Shown here: piece after piece, positions 7,248 to 14,297 of the stretch
How positions within the stretch are numbered: the stretch's first letter is position 1
Layout of the letters: each line of letters starts with the position of its first letter
Origin: OMIS01 sp044350895
Lineage (GTDB): Bacteria > Patescibacteriota > Microgenomatia > UBA1400 > PJMF01
Length of the DNA: 20,371 nucleotides
Direction: 5' to 3'
Assembly (NCBI GenBank): GCA_044350895.1
Contig: JBILGT010000024.1
Coordinates: 1 to 20,371 of the forward strand
Position numbers and translations under genes: made by a program
The notes under the pieces: generated by a model
The model's database searches: none
The model's input: the letters and a program-made list of their open reading frames with translations, nothing else
Told to the model about the DNA's origin: nothing

Positions 7248-8909
7248 CTATACATCTAGGATAACAGATACAATCATTGGTTCACGTTGAATAATTTTAT
7301 ACAGTTTTCGTGAAAGTCGGCGTTCTACCAATCGGCGTAGTTCTTCATCTTTGATCTGGCCTTTGGTCTCAGCAACAATTTCTGCAACTGTTTGTTTAAT
7401 ATACTCAACAACCTCTTCAGCATCTTTCATGAAAATGAAGCCGCGTGAAACAACTTCCAACTCTCGTAATAAAAATTCCCGTTTGTGACGAGGCATCACG
7501 ACAACAACTATACCAGCTTGACCAAGCGTTCTGCGATCAGACAAAACGACTGGACCGACATCACCTATTCCGAGTCCATCAACAATTTGAGGTTGCAGAG
7601 TCAACGTATCAACTGAGCTAACCTGTCCGCCTTCAAATCCGAGTATTTCACCTGATTTCGGTACCAGTACTTGGTTCTGAGCATAGCCCAGTGGAGCTGC
7701 CACTAGCTCATGGAATTTATAGCGGTGTCGATCAGCACCACCCACTGGCATTACGTACTTTGGCTGTACCCAACTTAATACAGTACGCTGTTCAGGCATA
7801 CTTGCGTGACCAGAGCTGTGAAGACCCGGCATAATCGATGGATACAAGACATGCACTCTATTGCGAGTGAGCTCGTCAATCGCCTCGTAATACCCCATTT
7901 CATTGCCTGGAATGGCATCTGCAGAGAAGACAACCGTATCGTTTTGACGGATTTCAAGCATTGGATGTTCACCATAGATTGCACGCATCAATGAAGAACC
8001 TTCTTGACCTTGGCTTCCAGCCACAATTACACAGAGTTCTGAATCTTTGAAATCAGCCATTTCCCGTTTATCTATCATTACTCCTTTGGGGATCTCGAGT
8101 TTTTTAAGGTCAATTGCAAGTCGTACATTTTGCTCGACTGATCTGCCTATAAATGCAACTTTACGATTGTGTGTGTGAGCAGCATCAACAGCTTGCTGAA
8201 TCCGATGAATATGTGAACTCATCAACGTAATGATGTACTTGCCCTGTGTATCTTTCATTGTGGCATCAAGATATGGACCCACTGTCATTTCACTCGGTGT
8301 TTCTTCAGACCGCTCAACCCTGAGACAGTCAATCATCATACAAAGCACGCCCTCTTTACTGATTGCACGAATGGTTGTTTCATCAGTTTTAACACCATCC
8401 ACAGGTGTTGGATCAAGTTTGAAATCACTGCCGTGGTAAATAATTCCCTCTGGAGTGGAGATCGCTACGTGACGTGTATCTGGGACTGAATGTGTCACAG
8501 GAATAAATCGCACACTAAAATTATTACTAATTTTGACAGGATCAGTATTAGTGACTGCTGTTACATTTCTAGTGATACCACCATCTTTAATACGCTCTTC
8601 TGCAAAGCGAGCTGTCAGTGGAGAAGCAAATAGTGGAAATTCCGGCAAACGTGGCAGTAAATATGGCGCAGCAGCAATGTGATCATCATGGCCGTGAGTA
8701 AAAACCATACCCACAATTCTTTTGCCTTTTTCCAGTGCTTCCATGACATATCTAATATCTGGAATTAAAATATCGACACCTGGCATGTATGAATCTGGAA
8801 ATCCAATACCACAATCCACCAGTAAAATTTCATCTTCATATTCGTAGACGAACATGTTTTGTGTAACGTTTCCCATGCCTCCGAGTGCAATGACTTTGAG
8901 CTGACTCAT
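7248..8909 (-). CDS. rnj: Ribonuclease J
   Basis: A 553-aa metallo-beta-lactamase/beta-CASP nuclease, the main RNA-decay and rRNA-maturation enzyme in bacteria without RNase E. The metal site motif THGHDDH (H72, H74, D76, H77) is intact, with a second His in PVTHSVPDT at about 140. The beta-CASP part follows and the C-terminal domain includes GDVGPVVLSDRRTLGQAGI and a closing RRLSRKLYKIIQREPMI. Near residue 388 the usual HGE-type motif reads PVGGADRHRYKFHE, lacking the expected His and Glu. The start is supported by AAGGA about 8 bases upstream. It is the last gene of the long operon, 4 bases after the 7-TM gene, and ends at a hairpin. Confidence 0.93.
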   Translation of the reverse strand: MSQLKVIALGGMGNVTQNMFVYEYEDEILLVDCGIGFPDSYMPGVDILIPDIRYVMEALEKGKRIVGMVFTHGHDDHIAAAPYLLPRLPEFPLFASPLTARFAEERIKDGGITRNVTAVTNTDPVKISNNFSVRFIPVTHSVPDTRHVAISTPEGIIYHGSDFKLDPTPVDGVKTDETTIRAISKEGVLCMMIDCLRVERSEETPSEMTVGPYLDATMKDTQGKYIITLMSSHIHRIQQAVDAAHTHNRKVAFIGRSVEQNVRLAIDLKKLEIPKGVMIDKREMADFKDSELCVIVAGSQGQEGSSLMRAIYGEHPMLEIRQNDTVVFSADAIPGNEMGYYEAIDELTRNRVHVLYPSIMPGLHSSGHASMPEQRTVLSWVQPKYVMPVGGADRHRYKFHELVAAPLGYAQNQVLVPKSGEILGFEGGQVSSVDTLTLQPQIVDGLGIGDVGPVVLSDRRTLGQAGIVVVVMPRHKREFLLRELEVVSRGFIFMKDAEEVVEYIKQTVAEIVAETKGQIKDEELRRLVERRLSRKLYKIIQREPMIVSVILDV

Positions 8910-8913
8910 ATAA

Positions 8914-9714
8914 TTAATCCTTAAATAATTGAATATTACTTCCCCATTTGAGATGTTTAAAACGGTTACTCAGCCGCTCTACCCAAGTGTACGCCCGAGT
9001 AGATTTGTAGGTAAAGAATGAACATGCTGCCAATGAAGTTATTGCAGAAAAACTCCACCAATACATCCCTCGTTCTGCAGTGAATGAAGGAGCAAAAATA
9101 AAATATACCACACAGAACAGGATAAAAAAGATACCAAACATAAGTTTCATCAAACGCATAAATCGAGCACCTTCTTGGCGTGGATCTGACAACCAGACCA
9201 TCATAAAACTTAACAACCCTGCTACGATTCCTGAGCCACAGAGTAGATAAAAAAGTGGTTTTGTCAGTGACATATTTAGAGGTAAGAAAACGTTGGCAAT
9301 ACCAATAATAGTGAGCACCGCCATCAATCCACCAAACATAACAATGTGACTAAGCCAGAGGTGAAAAAATTCTGAATGAGCAAACATATCATAGAGTGGA
9401 TCTCGAACAATCCGCCGATTAAATGTAGCAGTGAGGGAATGAATCACAACAAATGCGAAAATATATAGACTCAACAAGCTAAATGCTGTATCAATAATAA
9501 AGAGCTGACCTGAGCTTAATGCATCCCCCAGCTCAGTCTTCAATAAAATGTACATAAAACTTTTGAGCCAAACAAACATCAGCGGAGCCACTATAAAAGC
9601 ATAAAAAAATTGCACTAGATCAAGCTTGAGGAACTCGCGTTTGCCATTATGTGGATAAACTAATATGCCACTGATGACAACAAAGAGTGGAATAAGGTAC
9701 AAGAACAATAACAT
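8914..9714 (-). CDS. Uncharacterised 7-TM membrane protein next to the Lon-like ATPase
   Basis: I do not recognise this 266-aa protein. It has about seven hydrophobic helices, roughly at residues 1-20, 33-58, 72-92, 118-140, 152-172, 187-208 and 215-235, with a conserved-looking loop FNRRIVRDPLYDMFAHSEFF (about 95-114) and a positively charged tail after residue 240. There is no transporter signature, protease motif or lipobox that I can see. It starts 10 bases after the stop of the Lon-like ATPase and ends 4 bases before RNase J, so the three are almost certainly co-transcribed and translationally coupled. A membrane partner for the ATPase is one reading of the context. His and Trp residues in helices 4 and 7 could bind a cofactor, but no known pattern is complete. 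Confidence 0.75.
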   Translation of the reverse strand: MLLFLYLIPLFVVISGILVYPHNGKREFLKLDLVQFFYAFIVAPLMFVWLKSFMYILLKTELGDALSSGQLFIIDTAFSLLSLYIFAFVVIHSLTATFNRRIVRDPLYDMFAHSEFFHLWLSHIVMFGGLMAVLTIIGIANVFLPLNMSLTKPLFYLLCGSGIVAGLLSFMMVWLSDPRQEGARFMRLMKLMFGIFFILFCVVYFIFAPSFTAERGMYWWSFSAITSLAACSFFTYKSTRAYTWVERLSNRFKHLKWGSNIQLFKD

Positions 9715-9724
9715 ACCATGTATC

Positions 9725-10783
9725 TCAATATTGGGGCAGGAATATTTTTCTATTTTCTGTTGTAATTACAACCTCTTGATACCCCTTTTCGACAATGATT
9801 CGGGCAGCTTTTCTGACAGCACCTTCAAGTGTACGCTGCAGTGTACGAATACCCATATCATACCCCAGCGGACGAACAATGAGAGGCCAAATCGAGTCTT
9901 CCATTATAAATTGACCCGGCCGTAGACCAGCTTTCTCAAGCAGTTGTGGCAAAATATATTTTTGAGCAATAACGATCTTCTCTTGATCTGTGTAGGAAGG
10001 CATTGGAATTTTCTCCATACGGTCCATAACAGCTGTTGCAATATCAACAGTATTGTTTGCTGTGGCAAGGAAAATAGCGTGTGAAAGATCGACTGGATAA
10101 TCAATATATGCATCACGAAATGCATGATTCTGTGCAGGATCAAGAAGTTCAACTAAAACACCCATGATGTCGCGATTGGCTTCTTTGGCAACACGGTCAA
10201 TTTCATCAAGGAGAATAATCGGATTACGCACGCCAGCCTCACAGATACCTTTGATAACCCGACCTGGTTCTGCTTCAAGATGTAATCTGCTACTGCCGCG
10301 TAATTCTTGGGAGCTGCCCATACCTCCAAATGGAATACGGACAAGCTTTCGTTTCATGGCTTCAGCAAGCGAATACGCAAACGTCGTTTTACCAGTACCC
10401 ACCAAACCTACTAATAAAAGCACAGGAGCTCTGAATTCTTCATCTGCAAACTGTTGTTTGCGCAGTTTTAAAACAGAAACATATTCAAGAAAGCGACTTT
10501 TAACATCTTGCATACCAAAGTGGTGTTTTTCAAAAACCTGCTTGGTAAATTCAATGTCTAGATTGTCTTCACTCTCTGCTTCCCATGGAACTTTCAACGC
10601 CCAGTCAATATAGTGGGAAACTTTTTCATACTTTTCATCATAACTACCCAGTGCCACGGAACGCTCCAAAGCAACAATATCTTTCTCAATCTTGATACGC
10701 ATCTCATCAGGCATCTTTGCTTGCGCAACTTTGACTTTGAGTGCTTCAATTTCTGTCTCTAGTATGGCTTTGTAATCTTGCAT
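9725..10783 (-). CDS. Lon-like AAA+ ATPase lacking the protease domain
   Basis: A 352-aa protein that aligns by eye with the central part of Lon. Residues 1-115 are the Lon coiled-coil/N-terminal helical region (KMPDEMR, YIDWALKVPW 58-67, HFGMQDVK 88-95). Then come the AAA+ core with Walker A GLVGTGKT (126-133), Walker B LLDEID (191-196), sensor 1 (LATANN) and a lid ending with RTLEGAVRKAARI. It stops where Lon's Ser-Lys protease domain would start, and the N-terminal LON substrate domain is also missing. No S16 protease domain follows in any frame, so this does not look like a frameshift. The pore-loop Tyr of Lon (RTYIG) is replaced by His168 (RLHLE). ATP-driven remodelling without proteolysis is inferred. 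The stop is TGA, one of only two in the window. Confidence 0.88.
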   Translation of the reverse strand: MQDYKAILETEIEALKVKVAQAKMPDEMRIKIEKDIVALERSVALGSYDEKYEKVSHYIDWALKVPWEAESEDNLDIEFTKQVFEKHHFGMQDVKSRFLEYVSVLKLRKQQFADEEFRAPVLLLVGLVGTGKTTFAYSLAEAMKRKLVRIPFGGMGSSQELRGSSRLHLEAEPGRVIKGICEAGVRNPIILLDEIDRVAKEANRDIMGVLVELLDPAQNHAFRDAYIDYPVDLSHAIFLATANNTVDIATAVMDRMEKIPMPSYTDQEKIVIAQKYILPQLLEKAGLRPGQFIMEDSIWPLIVRPLGYDMGIRTLQRTLEGAVRKAARIIVEKGYQEVVITTENRKIFLPQY

Positions 10784-10801
10784 TGTGTGTAGTATGACAA
10801 A

Positions 10802-11734
10802 CTACTGAACTGCTGCCAATTTCTCTTTGGTCAGTAGTCCCGGTTTGGCTCCAAAATACTTAATAACTGAAGTTGCGTTTTTGAGCCCCCAACTAACTGC
10901 CGTCTCTGGCTGCTGGTCAAGAATTCGAGCTGCTACATATCCTACTGAAAATGCATCACCCGCACCAGTTTCATCGACTACTTGAGTCTTTGTAGGCATG
11001 AAAGTAATTTCCTGTTGCGGTCCGTTTTTAACGTAAATGACACCTTGAGAGTGACCATTGGTAACAACTATTTCAGTGCAGTGTTGTTTGAGCTGATCGT
11101 GTAGAGCTGAGACACTTTCCCACTCTTGTAAATTTACAAATAAAATCTCACATGGTATATCGGTTACCTTGAGTTCTCCTGTAGTGAGCAATGCCAGTTC
11201 ACCTCGTCCTGGGTTCCAGGAGAGTTTTGTCTTACTTTCCTGCATACAACTTCCTATGAATTTGAGGGTTTCAAGTTGTCCAGCGATACTCGAGAGATGC
11301 ACCCATTTGGCAGTTTTTATAGCGCGCCCAGGGATGTCTTGAGGATCAAGCTGTGATGAGGCTCCGCGATGAACAAGAACTGTTCGGCCGCCATCTCTAC
11401 CCACCAAAATAACCGAGCCACCTGTTTGCTCTTTTCTTTCTTCAACAACAAAGTTGGTAGAAACATATTCTCGATGGAACTCATCAATAATAACTGAGGA
11501 AAAAATGTCTTTGCCTGTTTCTGTAACAACTGCCACACTGAATCCCAATCGAGCGAATCCGACTGCCGTATTGCCACCACCGCCACCAGTTTCCACCACA
11601 AACGAATCAGCTTCAAGCTTTTCGCCATACATCTGACATAACTTGACACCATCTAAGTGATTTTCAACTTCAAAATGTGGAGATTTAACGAAGATATCTG
11701 TGAGTGCAGATCCAATCGTAATAATATCTTGCAT
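10802..11734 (-). CDS. PfkB family carbohydrate/nucleoside kinase
   Basis: A 310-aa ribokinase-superfamily kinase that phosphorylates a sugar or nucleoside with ATP. The N-terminal signature is GGGGGNTAVGFARLG (about 51-65) and the C-terminal signature is DETGAGDAFSVGY (about 253-265), containing the anion hole GAGD and the catalytic Asp. A VNLQEWE segment near 200 matches the family's substrate/ATP lobe (usually N-x-x-E). The substrate cannot be read from motifs. Its place after LOG, rpe-like and rpiB genes favours a ribose or nucleoside substrate. The preceding gene ends 35 bases upstream, and a weak TAGTAT lies 6 bases before the ATG, so an internal promoter is possible. Confidence 0.88.
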   Translation of the reverse strand: MQDIITIGSALTDIFVKSPHFEVENHLDGVKLCQMYGEKLEADSFVVETGGGGGNTAVGFARLGFSVAVVTETGKDIFSSVIIDEFHREYVSTNFVVEERKEQTGGSVILVGRDGGRTVLVHRGASSQLDPQDIPGRAIKTAKWVHLSSIAGQLETLKFIGSCMQESKTKLSWNPGRGELALLTTGELKVTDIPCEILFVNLQEWESVSALHDQLKQHCTEIVVTNGHSQGVIYVKNGPQQEITFMPTKTQVVDETGAGDAFSVGYVAARILDQQPETAVSWGLKNATSVIKYFGAKPGLLTKEKLAAVQ

Positions 11735-11769
11735 ATCTTAATACTAACGCATTTTGGGAAACAAAAGAA

Positions 11770-12393
11770 CTAGGGGCGATGTGGTAATTCGCAGCGCTGG
11801 TTCAGTTCAACCTCGAATGCATCAAGTGCTGCAATCATCTCTTCTTCATTACTCACAATCTTGTATACAGAATTTTCCTTGTCATTAATGAAGAAATGCT
11901 CATTCACGACGAGCATCAGATCATGCCAAAAATCTCCATATAAAATCAGAGGTTTGTGATTGCCATAGTAGAGATGAGCCAATAACCAGGCAGTGGCCCA
12001 CTCACTCAGTGTACCTGTTCCACCCTGTACACAGATGAAAATATCAGCATTATCAATCAATCCAAACATCCGTTCAATGTAATTTGCTGCTTTAATTTCT
12101 TTATCTGCCTTATTTCCGGTAAATCTACCTTCAAACTCAGGCATGTCAGTAGGATCAAAGGTAACCACTAAAGTTCTACCACCACCTGCTTGAGCGCCTT
12201 TGGTGGCTGCATCCATCACACCAGGACCCCCGCCGTTTATGACAATTTTGTCGTGGTACGCCAAATATCGAGCTATTTTGAAAACCTCTTGATAGAGTGG
12301 GTGCTGTTCATCAACATCTGCACTACCAAATATCGCAACTTTTTGAATCGTGCAGTGATGCTTTATTTTGGGGACAGTAATTTGTTGTTTCAT
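11770..12393 (-). CDS. LOG family protein (putative nucleoside 5'-monophosphate phosphoribohydrolase)
   Basis: A 207-aa Rossmann-like protein of the LOG/'lysine decarboxylase-like' group, whose characterised members split nucleoside monophosphates into a free base and ribose 5-phosphate. Visible motifs are VAIFGSADV (about 19-27), GGGPGVMDAATKGA (about 54-67) and GGTGTLSEW (about 124-132). In the last one the usual PGGxGTxxE begins with Gln instead of Pro, while the catalytic Glu is kept. The cytokinin-related name of plant LOG need not apply. It sits 11 bases downstream of the rpe-like gene and upstream of the PfkB kinase, which fits ribose-phosphate recovery from nucleotides. Confidence 0.85.
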   Translation of the reverse strand: MKQQITVPKIKHHCTIQKVAIFGSADVDEQHPLYQEVFKIARYLAYHDKIVINGGGPGVMDAATKGAQAGGGRTLVVTFDPTDMPEFEGRFTGNKADKEIKAANYIERMFGLIDNADIFICVQGGTGTLSEWATAWLLAHLYYGNHKPLILYGDFWHDLMLVVNEHFFINDKENSVYKIVSNEEEMIAALDAFEVELNQRCELPHRP

Positions 12394-12404
12394 GACACTC
12401 TATA

Positions 12405-13064
12405 TTACACAGAGTAGAGGGACTTTAGCAACGCTTCTTTATCTGTAGCGTCCCACAGAGCACTACCGACGGCAATGCTATCTGCGCCTGCAGTAGCCAC
12501 TAATGGAACGGTTTTTTCATTCATAGAGCCATCAATAATGATTTCGACTTCAAGTTCGTTTTCTTCGATGAATTTCTTAAGTTCTGCCAATTTTTTCATC
12601 ACAAGTGAATTAAACTCTTGTCCTTGCTCTCCAGCTTCCACTGCCATCAACTGCAAAATTTTAATATAGCGCCAGCTCTCTTGATCAATCGCATCAAGTG
12701 GAGTAAAAATGTCTAGTGAAACTCCTGGAATCCACTCATTTTTCTCAACTTCTTCAAGGAAAAAATGCTGGCTACTCATTCGCTCAACTTGGGCAATCAC
12801 AGCACGGATTGGTAACAGCGCTTTATGTTCGATCATCTCAAACACAAAATCCATTGGTTCTTCGGTCATCAAATGAAAATCGCACTGTAATTCTCCAAAC
12901 TCAATTTGTGGTACATCTGAGGGTGAGACAGTTATATTATCTGCAAATCTCCCATCAATAATATCAATCTGCACAGTAGTCACATCGGAGAGTACGCCTG
13001 CCATAAAAACTTGTTTTTGTAATACATCAATTGAATCTGTCAAAATAGCTGGATAAACCTGCAT
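12405..13064 (-). CDS. Ribulose-phosphate 3-epimerase-like protein
   Basis: A 219-aa TIM-barrel protein like Rpe, which interconverts ribulose 5-phosphate and xylulose 5-phosphate. PAIL (5-8), the metal/catalytic residues D34 and D178 (IIDGSMN), H64 (DFHLM), NIT (43-45) and the phosphate loop ADSIAVGSALW follow the family. The first metal His (H-x-D in most members) is Gln32 here, and the usual MTVxPGxxGQ loop reads MAVEAGEQGQ, so activity or substrate may differ. I chose the ATG at 13062-13064. A longer frame would start with TTG at 13082 inside rpiB, but the AAGGA ribosome site lies within that extension, 7 bases before the ATG. The rpiB stop is 1 base upstream, which suggests coupled translation. 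Confidence 0.78.
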   Translation of the reverse strand: MQVYPAILTDSIDVLQKQVFMAGVLSDVTTVQIDIIDGRFADNITVSPSDVPQIEFGELQCDFHLMTEEPMDFVFEMIEHKALLPIRAVIAQVERMSSQHFFLEEVEKNEWIPGVSLDIFTPLDAIDQESWRYIKILQLMAVEAGEQGQEFNSLVMKKLAELKKFIEENELEVEIIIDGSMNEKTVPLVATAGADSIAVGSALWDATDKEALLKSLYSV

Positions 13065-13065
13065 A

Positions 13066-13533
13066 TTAGCTTCCTTGTTCAAAATCTTTAATTTGTTTTA
13101 CTCTTCTGACATGTCGTTCTTCTTGTAAGAACTGAGTGTTTAAGAAAGATTTGAGTATAACCCAAATTTCTTCATCTGAAAGTACATCTGCAGGAAGTGA
13201 AATAACATTAATATCATTATGCATCCGCCCCAACTGTGCTTCTTCAACACTACGGAGGGTTGCAGCACGTATTCCAGGTATCTTGTTGGCTACAACTGCC
13301 ATACCGATGCCTGACCTACAGAGCAGAATTCCAAATGAATTGTTGCCCGCAGCAATATCTGCGGCAACATTTTTAGCCACTGCAATAGCAAATGGAGGGT
13401 AGTCATCATCAGCAATATAGGTAGCAGCACCACAATCTATCACTTGATATCCAGAATTCATGAGTTGCTGTTTAATTACCTCTTTTTTTGCGAAACCACC
13501 GTGATCAGTCCCGATATAAATTGTAGGATACAT
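13066..13533 (-). CDS. rpiB: Ribose 5-phosphate isomerase B
   Basis: A 155-aa cytoplasmic enzyme that interconverts ribose 5-phosphate and ribulose 5-phosphate. The RpiB/LacAB family residues are clear: D10-H11 in GTDHGG, the catalytic Cys72 in LLCRSGIGM (72-78), and MHNDINVISL near residue 105, with the phosphate-binding RRVKQI near the C-terminus. Length is normal. A strong ribosome site (AGGAAGGAA) ends 3 bases before the ATG. It starts 10 bases after the SufT-like gene and runs into the rpe-like gene with a 1-base gap, so the two pentose-phosphate steps are made together. Confidence 0.93.
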   Translation of the reverse strand: MYPTIYIGTDHGGFAKKEVIKQQLMNSGYQVIDCGAATYIADDDYPPFAIAVAKNVAADIAAGNNSFGILLCRSGIGMAVVANKIPGIRAATLRSVEEAQLGRMHNDINVISLPADVLSDEEIWVILKSFLNTQFLQEERHVRRVKQIKDFEQGS

Positions 13534-13543
13534 ACGTTCCTTC

Positions 13544-13876
13544 CTAAAACCCGAGTTCAGCTCGTGCCTCTGGTGTCATCATATCAGGAATCCAAGGTGG
13601 GTCAAAGGTAAGCTCAAGGTACACATCACGATATGGATCAATCCCCGGGAGACCCTCCATAACCTCTTTCACTCTACTTTCAAATACATGAATGAGTGGA
13701 CATCCCGGTGTGGTGAGTGTCATAAGAATATGAATTTTTTTATCTTTTCCAGTCGAGACCTGCGTGTCGCGAATTGTCACGTCGTAAATTAAACCCAAAC
13801 TTATAATATCAATATTGAGTTCTGGATCAATAATTTGGGCGAGCCGCTCTCGGACAACTTCTGGTGTAACTTCCAT
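13544..13876 (-). CDS. SufT/MIP18 (DUF59) family Fe-S maturation protein
   Basis: A 110-aa MIP18-like domain protein. The family motifs DPELNIDIISLGLIYDV (about 17-33), LTTPGCPL (about 54-61, with the functional Cys) and LTFDPPW (about 88-94) are all present. Bacterial SufT and PaaD-like members help mature Fe-S proteins. The suf genes sit about 4 kb away on the same strand, which fits. It is the first gene of the long minus-strand operon. The ATG has no Shine-Dalgarno; an extended -10 (TGGTATCAT) ends 6 bases before it, so the mRNA is probably leaderless. The next gene upstream ends in a strong terminator, which also argues for an own promoter here. Confidence 0.88.
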   Translation of the reverse strand: MEVTPEVVRERLAQIIDPELNIDIISLGLIYDVTIRDTQVSTGKDKKIHILMTLTTPGCPLIHVFESRVKEVMEGLPGIDPYRDVYLELTFDPPWIPDMMTPEARAELGF

Positions 13877-13882
13877 AACTGT

Positions 13883-13891
13883 ATGATACCA
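13883..13891 (-). promoter_or_regulatory. Extended -10 promoter of the sufT-rnj operon, leaderless
   Basis: The minus strand reads TGGTATCAT, with TATCAT at 13888-13883 (5 of 6) and TG one base upstream. It ends 6 bases before the ATG, so the predicted start is the A of that ATG. It follows immediately after the U-tract of the 13894-13919 terminator, so the -35 region is the hairpin itself. Confidence 0.5.
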
Positions 13892-13919
13892 AAAAACCCC
13901 CGCCGTATGGCGGGGGTTT
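13891..13919 (-). terminator. Strong intrinsic terminator of the 67-aa gene
   Basis: An 11-bp perfect GC-rich stem, GGCGGGGGTTT pairing with AAACCCCCGCC (13909-13919 and 13894-13904), has a 4-base loop and gives a run of six U in minus-strand RNA (13896-13891). It is 27 bases after the stop codon of the 67-aa gene. It is the strongest terminator in the window. Confidence 0.93.
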
Positions 13920-13946
13920 GTGTTTCAAATTACAATGAAACCAATA

Positions 13947-14150
13947 TTATGCTGCAGCTTTTTTCAAAACTGGCATGTTGGTTCGCTTTGTTTCCATGAC
14001 TTCATAGCCAGCTGGAACAGCGTCGAGTGCACCTGCACGGATATCACGAGCAAAGTAGAAAATTCTTTGAATTTTGCCATTCTTAAGGGTGACTTCCTTA
14101 GTGTGCAAGTAGTATGTTTGGCCTTTGGCATTAGTGTAGCTATATGCCAT
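13947..14150 (-). CDS. Small 67-aa protein of unknown function, own transcription unit
   Basis: I do not recognise a named family. The 67 residues are soluble, basic and aromatic-rich: MAYSYTNAKGQTYYLH at the start suggests beta strands, KNGKIQRIFYFARD the middle, LDAVPAGYEVMETKR the second half, ending with an Ala-rich tail (KKAAA). No Cys, signal peptide or membrane helix. It is likely real because of its full expression signals: a TTGATA-17-TATGAT promoter, a ~95-base leader with a GC hairpin, an excellent ribosome site (AAAGGAG about 6 bases before the ATG) and a strong terminator. These signals suggest high, independent expression, as for a chaperone-like, nucleic-acid-binding or ribosome-associated protein, though none of these can be shown here. 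Confidence 0.8.
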   Translation of the reverse strand: MAYSYTNAKGQTYYLHTKEVTLKNGKIQRIFYFARDIRAGALDAVPAGYEVMETKRTNMPVLKKAAA

Positions 14151-14168
14151 ATATGCTCCTTTTTTTCT

Positions 14169-14182
14169 CCCCGTGTCCGGGG
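14169..14182 (-). other. GC hairpin in the 5' leader of the 67-aa gene
   Basis: CCCCG and CGGGG pair with a 4-base loop, directly upstream of the purine-rich AGAAAAAAAGGAG ribosome site in minus-strand RNA. It is not followed by a U-tract in that direction, so it is not a terminator. It may stabilise the mRNA 5' region or tune translation. Confidence 0.5.
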
Positions 14183-14251
14183 CGTACTTTGTTACTCTTT
14201 TATACTGTGTATACCTAATTTGATTGTACTAGTATAAACTCAGTATTCCTT

Positions 14252-14280
14252 ATCATACTGGTACTCGAGGTAGCTATCAA
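14252..14280 (-). promoter_or_regulatory. Promoter of the 67-aa gene
   Basis: On the minus strand, TTGATA (14280-14275) and TATGAT (14257-14252) are separated by exactly 17 bases, each matching 5 of 6 consensus bases. The predicted start near 14245 gives a ~95-base leader. It is the best two-part promoter in the window. Confidence 0.65.
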
Positions 14281-14297
14281 GAAGCAAAACGCTTGCT

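Noticed and set aside
8914..9727. A frameshifted Lon protease domain downstream of the Lon-like ATPase
   Set aside because: The region encodes a hydrophobic 7-TM protein; no Ser-Lys dyad motif was seen, and the in-frame continuation past the TGA soon reaches a stop.
9725..9727. TGA read as glycine (code 25) at the ends of the Lon-like gene and the reductase gene
   Set aside because: Both proteins end where their families end, readthrough adds no recognisable sequence, and all other genes are complete without in-frame TGA.
13065..13082. A longer Rpe-like protein starting at TTG within rpiB
   Set aside because: The ribosome site AAGGA for the ATG at 13064 lies inside this extension, and the family's N-terminus aligns from that ATG.
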